Assembly (NCBI RefSeq): GCF_039839785.1
Contig: NZ_JBDOQT010000001.1
Location: forward strand, 1,798,001 to 1,862,000
Direction of reading: 5' to 3'
Origin: Pelagibius sp. CAU 1746
Lineage (GTDB): Bacteria; Pseudomonadota; Alphaproteobacteria; Kiloniellales; Kiloniellaceae
DNA: 64,000 nt
In this document: positions 29,670 to 40,358 of the stretch, one piece after another
Layout of the letters: the number at the start of each line of letters is the position of its first letter
Position numbering within the stretch: position 1 is the first letter of the stretch
Notes under the pieces: model-generated
What the model was told of the DNA's origin: nothing
The model's input: the letters and a program-made list of their open reading frames with translations, nothing else
The model's database searches: none
Made by a program: the position numbers and the translations under genes

Positions 29670-30035
29670 TTAGGGCTCCGTCATGCAGCGCAGGCAGACC
29701 TGGCGGAGTTCCTCAAGGTTGCGGGCATAGCGCAGAACATGCTCGAGGTGGCCGATTTCACGGGTCGTCGCCCCGTCATCGCTGCCGTCCGGAATTTTAA
29801 GCAGCCGCGTGCCGAAGAGTATCGGATCTTGCAGGGCAGCCTTGTCGAGAGGATGGAGTGTCTCGAACCCATTCAGCATCTTCCACGCGGCCGGGCAGAT
29901 CATGTTGTCGTGCTCGAAGAGATCGAAGGCGGCAGCCTCATCGTCTTTGGAATCAAATTCGCCGGTGAGATACCGGCCATCACTGCGCAGCAGTTCGAAG
30001 AGCTCGGCAATGCGCGGCAGGAATTCCTTGTTCAT
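29670..30035 (-). CDS. Hypothetical 121-residue protein, third gene of an unrecognised operon
   Basis: A 121-residue soluble, acidic and mainly helical protein beginning MNKEFLPRIAELFELLRSDG. No signal peptide; two Cys near the C-terminus (QVCLRCMTEP) form a CxxC. The ATG at 30035 overlaps the preceding stop (ATGA), so translation is coupled to the 221-residue secreted protein. I do not recognise the family. Base composition is lower in GC than the housekeeping genes, as in the whole operon. Confidence 0.65.
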   Translation of the reverse strand: MNKEFLPRIAELFELLRSDGRYLTGEFDSKDDEAAAFDLFEHDNMICPAAWKMLNGFETLHPLDKAALQDPILFGTRLLKIPDGSDDGATTREIGHLEHVLRYARNLEELRQVCLRCMTEP

Positions 30036-30700
30036 CACTGATACCGGAGTATCTGCCCGAGCTCTTTCGTCACGGGATCGAAGTGGAGCTCGAAAGACTT
30101 GCCGCCGCCGAGGGTTACCATTCCATCTTTCTCGGGCCGGGCGTCGATGTCGTCGTGATGAATGACCTGCACGATGACTCTGTCTGCCATGGCAAGCGGC
30201 ATAGCGAGAATGATACGGAAACTGTAGTCGGTTTTCGGCCAGTCTGTTGTCTTCTCGACGAAGTCTCCGGCTTGCTGGACGGCCCATTCGAGCACCAGGC
30301 CTTTGGTGTCCGCTCCAGTGAGTAGGGCCAGGTTCATGTCCACGCCGTCTCGGGTTGTTTGATCGAGGGTCACGCTCCGCTCCGGCACCTGGACGCCGCC
30401 GGTCTTGTCGAAGTAGGCGGTCCAGCCATTGGGAAGGCGGATGCGGGCGCGGATGAACTGCTCTTCAAGGGGCGGCCCGTCGGGCGCCATTTCGATGTCC
30501 AACATCACCTGCAGGAGACGCGGATCGGTCCGGCCAACCTCAGCCGAAGCGTGCGCCGCGCCGGTAATGCCCTCGCGCGTGATGGCGTGATAGGTCGAGA
30601 GGTCAAAGGGCAGGTAGTGAATCTCGACGTTGTCGGTTGCCGCTGCCGCTCCATTGAGGAGCAGCAAGAAGAAGGCAAGCAAGGCAGCCGTTTTCTTCAT
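30035..30700 (-). CDS. Hypothetical exported 221-residue protein
   Basis: A 221-residue protein with a clear signal peptide (MKKTAALLAFFLLLLNGAAA, cleavage about residue 21) and a mixed, strand-rich mature part containing EIHYLPFDLSTYHAITREG and IRLPNGWTAYFDKTGG. No lipobox or membrane helix. I recognise no family. It starts 4 bases after the stop of the 661-residue protein gene and overlaps the next gene, so the three form one transcript. Periplasmic location is inferred. Confidence 0.65.
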   Translation of the reverse strand: MKKTAALLAFFLLLLNGAAAATDNVEIHYLPFDLSTYHAITREGITGAAHASAEVGRTDPRLLQVMLDIEMAPDGPPLEEQFIRARIRLPNGWTAYFDKTGGVQVPERSVTLDQTTRDGVDMNLALLTGADTKGLVLEWAVQQAGDFVEKTTDWPKTDYSFRIILAMPLAMADRVIVQVIHHDDIDARPEKDGMVTLGGGKSFELHFDPVTKELGQILRYQ

Positions 30701-30704
30701 ATCC

Positions 30705-32690
30705 TCACCGGTAGAGGTCGAAGAGATAGCGCACGTCGGAGCCGATGAGGCGCGCGTCGCTGTCGAGGAAGATGTGCACGACGACCGTCTCGTCCAGGTC
30801 GTCGCCGGGATTGGCATCGGGCACAACGGCCTGGTAACGCGGGCTGATCGCGCCGTAGTAGCTGAATTCATCGTAGAAGGGGGATAGCTCTCGTCTGTCG
30901 AAGAAGGCATCGATTTCCGGTCGCCCCACGCCAGGAGGCAGTTCGGCTGAGATTGCGCGGCGCAGCGCTTCGGCTTTGCTCACGGCCGGATCGTGCGACA
31001 GCGACAGGCGCCCCTCCGGCGTGGATAGCCTCTGTCCGAGGTAGGCGGACCAGTATGCGCTTCGCCCCGGCTCTTCGACGAGGGAGGGGCCGATGGGCCA
31101 CTCGCTCAGGGGTAACTCCGTGATCCAATTGAGAGACTGCATTGCGATGTGTCCCCAGTTCTTTGCGTAGACAGTAGACGGGGTGCCCAGCCACGGTCGC
31201 TCCAGAAAACTGAAAATTTTACCATAGGGCCACGGTTCCTGAGCAGTCAGGAGTGCAATGAGATAGGGAACCGCCGGCTCGCCATACTCGATCACGCGCT
31301 GCACGGCGGAGCTGAACTCGTCCTTACCGGAAGCTGTCGCTATGCTCTCGAGGCTGCGTCTGAGTTCCGACCAGTAGGGATCGTTGGCGTCGATTTGAAA
31401 GGATTCTCCGCTCTCCCGGTAACTCCGACTTACCGCCAGAAGAGTGTCGAGTTGGTTGAAGTCAAAGCCCTCGGATCGATGAAGCTCTTTGTGATCTTCT
31501 ACGAGGACAAGGCCATAGAATGGCTGCTGGTCGGCTGTGCTGATTTGCCTCCCCCTGGAGAAAACGACGACCTTGCCCTCGATGTTCTTCGCCCGCCGGA
31601 TCCAATGCTCGTTGAGGAGTATTCGATAGGGGGCGCCTTGATCTTCTCCCTTCACGAACCTTGGGTTCGAGAGGGTCGCCCAGATGCTGCTATAGGGCTT
31701 GTAGATGTCCCGCTCGTACGGGTCCTCTGCAATGGTCAGTGTTCCTTCAGCTATCAACTGGCTTTGGGCAACCAGTTTCCAATCGACCGGCCCAACCTGC
31801 GACGGGTCGATCCCCGATAGCTGGTATCCGAGGTAGGTCTGCCAGAGTTCGACGACAGATCGGTGAGTGGGCAAGGACTTGCCATAGCCGAAGATGGAGC
31901 CCGACCAGCTTCCCAGCAGAATATCGATGGCTTCGCCCATGTTGCTCGCAGAGGGCGGAGGTCTCCTGTCGGTCCATTGGAAGTGGGTCGGATCCTCGAT
32001 GATGTATCCCGCTGGGAAAGGTTCAGTGGAATCAAGCAAGGAAACTAGTCGTGGAACGATGTCTTCTCCCCGATACAAGAGGCGGCGGATTGCCAGGCTG
32101 TGGGGTGCGATCTCCGCTGGTTCCGTGCCCACCTGAAGGTCCAGTGAGTTTGCGATCTCGTGGAGATCTTTCTGAACCTCTACCAGAAGAGGGTCGTCAG
32201 GGTCCGGCTTATAGGCGGAGCCGATTTCCCGGTAGCGATCGTTCTGGGCGATCAGCTTCCTGATTTGCGCCGCCAAGCCGTCGGTATAGAGCCGCGGTCT
32301 GGGTCCGTAATCCAAGCCGAACATGCCTTCATAGCCGTACCAGGAGGTCCAACCGTAGAGCTCTCTCCCTTCGGCACCTTCTTCCAGCGAGAATTTCCTC
32401 AGAAAGAAGACCGTCGGCTGGTTCCAAAGCACGAGGTCGTAGGGAAGTACCTGGAGCAGAACCGGAATGTCTGATGGGCCTCCCTTCAGGAAGACCGGGT
32501 TCTCGACCTGCACAAGCCGTCTGTTCTGCAGGTCATCCTGGGACAGCAACTTGGACTCATAGGGCTCCGGCGTACCGGCGACGATGATGAGTGACTGCGC
32601 CACCTCCTGCCAGGTGACGTCTCGTGCGGCGGCGGTGCCGGGCAGCAGCGTGGCCAGAAGGCTGAGAACGAAGACCAAGCGGCGGATCAT
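30705..32690 (-). CDS. Large exported protein with an internal duplication, unknown function
   Basis: A 661-residue protein with a signal peptide (MIRRLVFVLSLLATLLPGTAAA). Two halves resemble each other: VAQSLIIVAGTPEPYE with NPVFLKG in the first, VAQSQLIAEGTLTIAEDP with NPRFVKG in the second; likewise DSTEPFPAGYII with TAQEPWPYGKIF, and VVELWQTYLGYQL with SAYWSAYLGQRL. This indicates an ancient tandem duplication of a roughly 280-residue unit. The last 75 residues are outside the repeat. No catalytic motif is evident. It is the first gene of a three-gene operon, of lower GC than its surroundings, and may be acquired. Confidence 0.7.
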   Translation of the reverse strand: MIRRLVFVLSLLATLLPGTAAARDVTWQEVAQSLIIVAGTPEPYESKLLSQDDLQNRRLVQVENPVFLKGGPSDIPVLLQVLPYDLVLWNQPTVFFLRKFSLEEGAEGRELYGWTSWYGYEGMFGLDYGPRPRLYTDGLAAQIRKLIAQNDRYREIGSAYKPDPDDPLLVEVQKDLHEIANSLDLQVGTEPAEIAPHSLAIRRLLYRGEDIVPRLVSLLDSTEPFPAGYIIEDPTHFQWTDRRPPPSASNMGEAIDILLGSWSGSIFGYGKSLPTHRSVVELWQTYLGYQLSGIDPSQVGPVDWKLVAQSQLIAEGTLTIAEDPYERDIYKPYSSIWATLSNPRFVKGEDQGAPYRILLNEHWIRRAKNIEGKVVVFSRGRQISTADQQPFYGLVLVEDHKELHRSEGFDFNQLDTLLAVSRSYRESGESFQIDANDPYWSELRRSLESIATASGKDEFSSAVQRVIEYGEPAVPYLIALLTAQEPWPYGKIFSFLERPWLGTPSTVYAKNWGHIAMQSLNWITELPLSEWPIGPSLVEEPGRSAYWSAYLGQRLSTPEGRLSLSHDPAVSKAEALRRAISAELPPGVGRPEIDAFFDRRELSPFYDEFSYYGAISPRYQAVVPDANPGDDLDETVVVHIFLDSDARLIGSDVRYLFDLYR

Positions 32691-32874
32691 GTTGGGGCCC
32701 TTAGGGCGACTAATCTCCAGGTTGAGAGACAGTATTGCCGAGACGGCTTGCGGATGCCAGAGCGCGGGGGAGGGTGGCGGGCTTCTGGCGCGGCTCCGGC
32801 GCCCCCATTTCCTGACCCTCCGGTCAAGTTTGCCAGTCGCGACGCTTTGGCGCCGGAAAGCGGCGCATCAATAA

Positions 32875-32902
32875 TTGACGCGGTGCAGCATGGTGCTAGT
32901 AT
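32875..32902 (+). promoter_or_regulatory. Candidate serC promoter
   Basis: TTGACG (32875-32880) and TAGTAT (32897-32902) are separated by 16 bases, a good housekeeping-sigma match in a 301-base gap upstream of serC. The expected transcript start is near 32909, giving an 80-base leader before the ATG at 32992. The serC RNA motif is known from alphaproteobacteria, but I could not confirm its hairpins here. Confidence 0.55.
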
Positions 32903-32991
32903 CCGCCCGCGCGCGCCCCGGAGTTGTGGGCGTTTGATTGCTCAAATGGGGTGCGGCGACACTTCCACTCTTTCTTCTAAGGAGCTGCCTT

Positions 32992-34161
32992 ATGAACGCC
33001 GTCCGCCCGGCCAATCGGCCTGGGAACCCTTGCTTTTCCTCAGGACCCTGCGCCAAGCGCCCGGGTTGGTCCCTGGGTGGTCTGAGCGAGGCGGCGTTGG
33101 GCCGATCTCATCGCGCCAAGGTCGGCAAGACCAAGCTGGCCGAGGTGATCGAGCGCTCCAAGACCATCCTGGGCATGCCGGCGGACTACCGCCTGGGCAT
33201 CGTCCCGGCCTCCGACACCGGCGCCGTGGAGATGGCACTGTGGTCGCTGCTCGGCGCCCGCGGCGTCGACGTGCTGGCCTGGGAAAGCTTCGGCAAGGGC
33301 TGGGCGACCGACGCGGCCAAGCAGCTTAAGCTGACCGACCTCAACGTCATCGAGGCCGACTACGGCGACCTGCCCGACCTTTCCCAGGTTTCCTTCGACC
33401 GCGACGTGGTCTTCACCTGGAACGGCACCACCTCCGGCGTGAAGGTGCCGGACGGCGACTGGATCCCGGCCGAGCGCCAGGGCCTCACCCTCTGCGACGC
33501 CACTTCGGCGGCCTTCGCCATGGACCTGCCCTGGGACAAGCTGGATGTGGTCACCTGGTCCTGGCAGAAGGTGCTGGGCGGTGAGGCGGCGCACGGCATG
33601 CTGGCGCTCAGCCCGCGCGCCGTCGAGCGCCTGGAGAGCTACAGCCCGGCCTGGCCGCTGCCAAAGATCTTCCGCCTCACCAAGGGCGGCAAGCTGATCG
33701 AGGGCGTGTTCAAGGGCGAGACCATCAACACCCCTTCCATGCTGGCGGTGGAAGACGCCCTCGACGCCCTGAAGTGGGCCGAGGAGATCGGCGGCCTCAA
33801 GGCGCTCATTGGCCGCTCCGAGCAGAGCCTCAAGGCCGTGGCCGACTGGGTGGAGGCCTCCGACTGGGCCGACTTCCTGGCGGCGACGCCCGAGACGCGC
33901 TCCTGCACCTCCATCTGCCTGAAGATCGTCGACCCCTGGTTCCTCTCCCTGGATGCGGACGCCCAGGGCGCGGCGGCCAAGCGCATCGCGTCGCTGCTGG
34001 AGGAAGAGGGCGTGGCCTACGACATCGGCGGCTACCGCGACGCGCCGGTCGGCCTGCGCCTCTGGGGTGGCGCCACGGTGGAGCCGTCCGACATGGCGGC
34101 CCTGCTGCCCTGGCTCGACTGGGCCTACGGTGCAGTGAAGACGGAGAAGGCGGCCGCCTGA
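32992..34161 (+). CDS. serC: Phosphoserine transaminase
   Basis: A 389-residue PLP enzyme converting 3-phosphohydroxypyruvate and glutamate to phosphoserine. The start [19 protein letters not shown] is the substrate loop typical of the alphaproteobacterial form. The PLP lysine lies in [15 protein letters not shown]. The ATG at 32992 has AAGGAG 7 bases upstream; the frame is open further 5' but without a ribosome site. It lies 92 bases before serA, whose product supplies its substrate. Confidence 0.96.
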   Translation: MNAVRPANRPGNPCFSSGPCAKRPGWSLGGLSEAALGRSHRAKVGKTKLAEVIERSKTILGMPADYRLGIVPASDTGAVEMALWSLLGARGVDVLAWESFGKGWATDAAKQLKLTDLNVIEADYGDLPDLSQVSFDRDVVFTWNGTTSGVKVPDGDWIPAERQGLTLCDATSAAFAMDLPWDKLDVVTWSWQKVLGGEAAHGMLALSPRAVERLESYSPAWPLPKIFRLTKGGKLIEGVFKGETINTPSMLAVEDALDALKWAEEIGGLKALIGRSEQSLKAVADWVEASDWADFLAATPETRSCTSICLKIVDPWFLSLDADAQGAAAKRIASLLEEEGVAYDIGGYRDAPVGLRLWGGATVEPSDMAALLPWLDWAYGAVKTEKAAA

Positions 34162-34253
34162 GCGGCACACCCTCAAGCAACAGAGAGTTCCATGCAACGC
34201 CGGTGCGCCCCCTCGTGAAATTGGCGCACCGCGACAAAGAGGTTTAAGCCGAC

Positions 34254-35831
34254 ATGCCAAAGGTATTGATTTCAGACAAGTTGAGCGAGAAGGCGGCGGA
34301 GATCTTCCGCGAGCGCGGGGTCGAGGTCGACGTGAAGACCGGCATGACGCCGGAGGAACTGAAGGCCTGCATCGGCGACTACGACGGCCTGGCCATCCGC
34401 TCGGCCACCAAGGTGACGGCGGAGATCATCGCCGCCGCGGATAACCTGAAAGTCGTCGGCCGCGCCGGCATCGGCGTCGACAACGTGGATATTCCTGCAG
34501 CCACGGGCCGCGGGATTGTCGTGATGAACACGCCCGACGGCAACTCCATCACCACCGCCGAGCACACCATCGCCATGATGCTCTCCCTGGCCCGGCAGAT
34601 CCCGGCGGCCAACGCCTCGACCCAGGCCGGCAAGTGGGAGAAGTCGCGCTTCATGGGCAGTGAGCTGACCGGCAAGGTGCTGGGCGTCATCGGCTGCGGC
34701 AACATCGGCGCCATCGTCGCCGACCGCGCTCAGGGCCTGCGCATGCGGGTCATCGCCTACGATCCCTTCCTCTCGCCCGACCGCGCCGCGGACCTGGACG
34801 TGGAGAAGGTGGAACTGGACGAGCTGCTGAAGCGCGCCGACATCATCACCCTGCACGTGCCGATGACCGACCAAACCCGCGGCATGATCGACGCCAAGGC
34901 TCTGGCCAAGACCAGGCCGGGCGTGCGCATCATCAACTGCGCGCGCGGCGGCCTGGTGGTGGAAGAAGACTTGAAGGCGGCCATCGAGTCCGGTCACGTC
35001 GCCGGCGCCGCGCTGGACGTCTTCACCGTGGAGCCGGCCAAGGAAAACGTGCTCTTCGGCCTGGAGCAGGTGGTGGCGACGCCGCACCTCGGTGCCTCGA
35101 CTTCCGAGGCACAGGAGAAGGTGGCCCTGCAGATCGCCGAGCAGATGAGCGATTACCTCGTGACCGGGGCCATCACCAACGCCCTCAACATGCCCTCGCT
35201 CACCGCTGACGAGGCCAAGCGTCTCAAGCCCTACATGACGCTGGCCGAGCAGCTCGGCAGCTTCGCCGGGCAGCTGACCCGCACCGGCCTGAAGTCGATC
35301 ACCATCGAATACGAAGGCGACGTTGCGGAGCACAACACCCGGCCGTTGACGCAGGTCGCGCTTTGCGGTCTGCTCACCCCCATGCTCGATACGGTCAACA
35401 TGGTGAACGCGCCGCACGTGGCGCGCGAACGCGACATCGACGTGGCCGAGGTGAAGCACGAGCGCGACTGCGACTACCAGACCCTGATCCGGATGACCGT
35501 GACCACGGAACGCGGCGAACGCAGCGTGGCCGGCACCCTCTTCGGCGGCACCAAGCCGCGCGTGGTGGACATCAAGGGCATCTCCATCGAGGCGGCGCTG
35601 ACGCCGCACATGCTCTACATCACCAACGAGGACAAGCCGGGCTTCATCGGCGCGCTGGGCACCACGCTGGGCGATGCCGGGGTGAACATCGCCACCTTCC
35701 ACCTGGGCCGCGCCGCCCAGGGGCAGGACGCCATCGCGCTGCTGGAACTGGACGGGCAGATCGATCCCCAGACGCTGGAGAAGGTGCGTGCCCTGCCGCA
35801 CACCAAGCAGGCCGAGCCCCTGCGCTTCTAA
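34254..35831 (+). CDS. serA: D-3-phosphoglycerate dehydrogenase
   Basis: A 525-residue dehydrogenase for the first step of serine synthesis. The NAD fold GVIGCGNIGAIVADRA, the INCARGGLV block and TPHLGASTSEAQ with the catalytic His form the catalytic half; an intervening domain and a C-terminal ACT domain (from about 450, LYITNEDKPGFIGALGTTLGDAGVNIA) allow allosteric control by serine. The length matches the long bacterial form. The last 44 bases overlap the next gene's proposed GTG start. Confidence 0.97.
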   Translation: MPKVLISDKLSEKAAEIFRERGVEVDVKTGMTPEELKACIGDYDGLAIRSATKVTAEIIAAADNLKVVGRAGIGVDNVDIPAATGRGIVVMNTPDGNSITTAEHTIAMMLSLARQIPAANASTQAGKWEKSRFMGSELTGKVLGVIGCGNIGAIVADRAQGLRMRVIAYDPFLSPDRAADLDVEKVELDELLKRADIITLHVPMTDQTRGMIDAKALAKTRPGVRIINCARGGLVVEEDLKAAIESGHVAGAALDVFTVEPAKENVLFGLEQVVATPHLGASTSEAQEKVALQIAEQMSDYLVTGAITNALNMPSLTADEAKRLKPYMTLAEQLGSFAGQLTRTGLKSITIEYEGDVAEHNTRPLTQVALCGLLTPMLDTVNMVNAPHVARERDIDVAEVKHERDCDYQTLIRMTVTTERGERSVAGTLFGGTKPRVVDIKGISIEAALTPHMLYITNEDKPGFIGALGTTLGDAGVNIATFHLGRAAQGQDAIALLELDGQIDPQTLEKVRALPHTKQAEPLRF

Positions 35832-36777
35832 GGCCCTCGTCGCCGGCCTCGCGCTGCTCGGCGCCGCCCTTCTTTGGGCAGCGCCGGACGGCGCGGCGGC
35901 CGCTTCGATCAAGAGCCTGGAGGCCCTCGGCTTCCGGCCCTTCTTCGCCGAGCCCTCTTCGCGCATGAAGATCGAGCTGCGCCGCACCGTGCGACCGGAG
36001 AACGCGTTGCCCGATGGCCAGCCGGCCCTGGCGGCGGGCGGCGCCTGGGGGCGCGTCGCCGAGGCCTGGCTGATCGCACCCACCGAACGTTACGACCACG
36101 GCGTGCTGGGCGACGCGGTGGAGGCCGGCGGCCTGCTGCTGCGCCTTGCCGACGGCAGCGAACGCCAACTGCTGCTCCCCGAGGACCAGGTCTTCGAAGA
36201 CCTCAAGCCCCGCCTGGCCGACCTGAACCGGGACGGCGAGCCGGAGGTGCTGCTGGTGCGTTCCTCCCTGGAGCACGGCGCGGTGCTGACCGCCTACGGC
36301 CTGGTCGGCGAGGAGCTGAAGCTGATCGCCGAGGGGCCGCAGAACCTCACCGCGCAGCGCTGGCTGAACCCCGTCGGCGCCGCCGACTTCGACGGCGACG
36401 GCGCGATCGAGGTGGCCTACGTGGAGACGCCGCACATCGGCGGCATCCTGCGCATCGTCTCCCTCAAGGGCGACAAGCTGGTGGAGGAGGCGTCCTGGGC
36501 CGGCTTCTCCAATCACCTCATCGGCTCGCGCGAGCTGGGGCTTTCCGCCATTCTCGACTTCGACGAGGACGGCCTGCCGGAGATCTTCCTGCCCTCGGCA
36601 CGGCGCCGCTCCCTGCGCGTCATGCGCTATCAGGACGGCGAGCTGAAGCTTCTCGGGCGCAGCTTCTACGACGCGCAGATCATCGGCGACTTCCGCCTGG
36701 AAGACCTGGACGGCAACGGCATGGACGAGGTGATCTTCCAGCTCGACGACGGCCTGGAAGTGCGGCTGTACCGCTGA
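35788..36777 (+). CDS. Exported FG-GAP/VCBS-like repeat protein
   Basis: A protein of up to 329 residues with a hydrophobic signal (ALVAGLALLGAALLWAAP) near residues 16-35. Four Asp-rich loops, DLNRDGEPEV, DFDGDGAIEV, DFDEDGLPEI and DLDGNGMDEV, are spaced as in beta-propeller FG-GAP/VCBS repeats that often bind calcium. Role unknown; a periplasmic location is likely. The chosen start is GTG 35788 inside the end of serA; the true start could be slightly different, as no ribosome site is strong. Confidence 0.8.
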   Translation: MPCRTPSRPSPCASKALVAGLALLGAALLWAAPDGAAAASIKSLEALGFRPFFAEPSSRMKIELRRTVRPENALPDGQPALAAGGAWGRVAEAWLIAPTERYDHGVLGDAVEAGGLLLRLADGSERQLLLPEDQVFEDLKPRLADLNRDGEPEVLLVRSSLEHGAVLTAYGLVGEELKLIAEGPQNLTAQRWLNPVGAADFDGDGAIEVAYVETPHIGGILRIVSLKGDKLVEEASWAGFSNHLIGSRELGLSAILDFDEDGLPEIFLPSARRRSLRVMRYQDGELKLLGRSFYDAQIIGDFRLEDLDGNGMDEVIFQLDDGLEVRLYR

Positions 36778-36800
36778 CGGCGTTCCCTGAGCACATCTTT

Positions 36801-36887
36801 CGAGACGGGACTGCGGCCCTCCTCAGGATGAGGCTTGAGCTCTGCCCTCATGCTGAGGAGCACGCGAAGCGTGCGTCTCGAAGCATG
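36801..36887. repeat. REP-like palindromic repeat pair
   Basis: Two copies of a palindrome-containing unit lie in opposite orientation, at about 36801-36833 and 36846-36887. Each contains CTGAGGA or its complement and a GTCTCGAAG or CGAGAC end, with a variable hairpin middle. The same unit recurs at 46759-46853. Interspersed repeats of this type are common between genes in alphaproteobacteria. Confidence 0.7.
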
Positions 36888-36893
36888 TGGTCC

Positions 36894-37430
36894 TTATCCG
36901 CGTTCTTCCAGCTTGCGGTGCGCCAGCACGGCGATGCGGCGCACGGCGATCATGGAGAGCACCACCGCGGCAATGAAGACGTAGAGCCCGGAATGGATCT
37001 CCACGTCGCTGATCAGCGACAGCTTGATCACCACCACCAGGATGGCGATGACGAAGACGTCGAGCATGGACCAGCGCCCGACGGCCTCGACCCAGTGCAG
37101 GGCGCGGCGCACCCGCGGGTCGTCGACCCTGAGGCGGCTCCAGGCCAGCCAGGCGAAGATCAGCTTGCCGACCGGCAGCACCACGGTGAAGAGCACGATC
37201 AGCACGAAGATCGCGTAGTCGCCGCTCTCCAGCAGGCGGAAGGCGCCGGTCAGGATGGAGACCTCGTCGTCGAAGATCACCAGGGTGTGGACGGTCATCA
37301 CCGGCAGCAGCCAGCCGGCCAGCAGCGCCGCGGCCGCGGCCAGCAGCAACAGGCCCAGGAAACGGTCCGGCCCGCGGCTGTCGGCGGCCAAGGTGCCCGG
37401 GGGGGAGAGACGGAAGGCTTTCAGGTTCAT
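36894..37430 (-). CDS. PqiA-like paraquat-inducible membrane protein
   Basis: A 178-residue inner-membrane protein with four hydrophobic segments. The block GRWSMLDVFVIAILVVVIKLSLI (about residues 117-139) is the PqiA family signature. Full PqiA proteins have two such domains and work with PqiB/MCE proteins in envelope lipid transport; this is a single-domain version without a PqiB gene beside it. The ATG is at 37430. It is convergent with the FG-GAP protein gene, with REP-like repeats in between. Confidence 0.85.
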   Translation of the reverse strand: MNLKAFRLSPPGTLAADSRGPDRFLGLLLLAAAAALLAGWLLPVMTVHTLVIFDDEVSILTGAFRLLESGDYAIFVLIVLFTVVLPVGKLIFAWLAWSRLRVDDPRVRRALHWVEAVGRWSMLDVFVIAILVVVIKLSLISDVEIHSGLYVFIAAVVLSMIAVRRIAVLAHRKLEERG

Positions 37431-37620
37431 GGGGGCAGGATAGAGGGGCGGGGCGCTGGCGTCCGGTCTTGAATGTCGGCGGTCAGTTTACACCCCAGTC
37501 CGCCCTGCAGCCAGTCCCGGTGATTTCAAGGTCTTGATTCTAATCGTTTTACTTTCGGGGACGGAGCGTGCTGGGCGGTTTTCTGTTTGCCCGCGACGGC
37601 CTGGGCTGGTAACAGAGGGC

Positions 37621-37678
37621 GGAAGCGGGCCCCGTGGCGGCGCAGATGGCGCCGAGGGGACGGGGCACGACCGCTTCC
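37621..37678 (+). promoter_or_regulatory. Three-tier hairpin in the hisZ leader
   Basis: GGAAGCGG (37621-37628) pairs with CCGCTTCC (37671-37678), CCCCGT (37630-37635) with ACGGGG (37660-37665), and GGCGC (37639-37643) with GCGCC (37649-37653). All three stems are perfect and nested in a region of 296 bases with no gene. It may be a regulatory leader of hisZ or an undetected small RNA. No T-run follows. Confidence 0.5.
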
Positions 37679-37726
37679 GTGCTTATCCCATGGAACCGGA
37701 CCGCTTTTCTCCGCTGACCTGCTGAC

Positions 37727-38881
37727 ATGACCGATCACGCCGAAAAGGGCCTTCTACCGGCCGGCCTGGAAGACGTGCTGCCGCCGCACGCCGCGCACGA
37801 GTCGGCGGTGGTCGAGCGCCTCATCGCCGCTTTCCAGGCACAGGGCTACGACCGCGTGAAGCCGCCGCTGCTGGAATTCGAGGAGGCGCTGCTGACCGGC
37901 GCCGGGGCCGCGCTGGCAGGGCAGACCTTCCGCCTTATGGATCCTGTGAGCCAACGCATGATGGGCCTGCGCGCCGACATGACGCCGCAGGTGGCGCGCA
38001 TTGCCACCACGCGGCTGAAGAACGCGCCGCGTCCGCTGCGCCTCTGCTACGGCGGCCAGGTGCTGCAGGTGCGCGGCAGCCAACTGCGCCCTGAGCGCCA
38101 ATTCGCCCAGGCCGGAGTCGAGTTGATCGGCGCCACCGACGCGACCGGCGATGCGGAGGTGGTGGCCCTGGCCATCGAGGCGCTGACGGCGCTGGGTGTC
38201 GAGGGCCTCTCCGTCGACCTGAACCTGCCGCCGCTGGTCGGCGCCCTGGCCCAGGACCTCGGCCTGGGCGCGGAACAGGTCGCCGAACTGCGCCTCGCCC
38301 TCGACCGCAAGGATGCCGCGGCGGTGACCGATCTGGCTGCCGGGCATGCCGGGCTGTTCCAGGAACTGCTGCGCGCCGCCGGGCCGGCCGACAAGGCGCT
38401 GGCGGCGCTGGAGAAGCTGGCCCTGCCCGCGGCCGCCGCCGGCGAGGTGAAGCACCTGGTCGAGGTGGTGGCGCTGATCCGCGCGGCGGCGCCCCAGGCG
38501 CGCCTGACTGTCGATCCGGTGGAGCATCGTGGTTTCGAGTACCAGACCGGCATCAGCTTCATCCTCTTCGCCAAGGGCGTGCGCGGCGAGCTGGGCCGCG
38601 GCGGCCGCTACGAGGCCTCCGGTCCCAACGGGGAGCGCGAGTCGTCGACCGGTTTCACGCTGTTCATGGACACGGTGCTGCGGGCGCTGCCGGCACCGGC
38701 GCCGATCCGGCGCATCTACTTGCCGCTGGGTACGCCTGCGGCGGAAGGCCGGCGCCTGCGTGCCGAGGGCTGGATTACGCTGGCCGGCCTCGCGGCGGCG
38801 GCGGACCCCGCGGCCGAGGCCCGGCGTCTGGGCTGCGGGTTTGTGCTGCGCGACGGTGAGATTTCAGAAATAAAGGACTGA
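37727..38881 (+). CDS. hisZ: ATP phosphoribosyltransferase regulatory subunit HisZ
   Basis: A 384-residue class II aminoacyl-tRNA synthetase-like protein without tRNA ligase activity, which pairs with the short HisG to start histidine synthesis. Motif 2-like PRPLRLCYGGQVLQVRG, RQFAQAGVELIG and motif 3-like ELGRGGRYEASG are visible, and no anticodon-binding domain follows. It lies six bases before purA, a conserved hisZ-purA pair in alphaproteobacteria, joining histidine and purine synthesis that share ATP/AICAR. Confidence 0.95.
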   Translation: MTDHAEKGLLPAGLEDVLPPHAAHESAVVERLIAAFQAQGYDRVKPPLLEFEEALLTGAGAALAGQTFRLMDPVSQRMMGLRADMTPQVARIATTRLKNAPRPLRLCYGGQVLQVRGSQLRPERQFAQAGVELIGATDATGDAEVVALAIEALTALGVEGLSVDLNLPPLVGALAQDLGLGAEQVAELRLALDRKDAAAVTDLAAGHAGLFQELLRAAGPADKALAALEKLALPAAAAGEVKHLVEVVALIRAAAPQARLTVDPVEHRGFEYQTGISFILFAKGVRGELGRGGRYEASGPNGERESSTGFTLFMDTVLRALPAPAPIRRIYLPLGTPAAEGRRLRAEGWITLAGLAAAADPAAEARRLGCGFVLRDGEISEIKD

Positions 38882-38887
38882 TCCATC

Positions 38888-40180
<1,293 letters not shown>

Positions 40181-40358
40181 TCCTCCGCCGGGGGCGTCGG
40201 CAGCCCCCATAAGCCTACGGGCCGTTGGAAAGCCGCGGAACTCTGCGCTTTCGAGGCCGGGGCCTTAACCATCTGTTTGCCTTATTGCGGCTAAGTTGAA
40301 GGCAGCCGGCCGGTTCTCCGGACCGCCCGGCGGCCTTTCGACGTCTTTAGATACGGCA

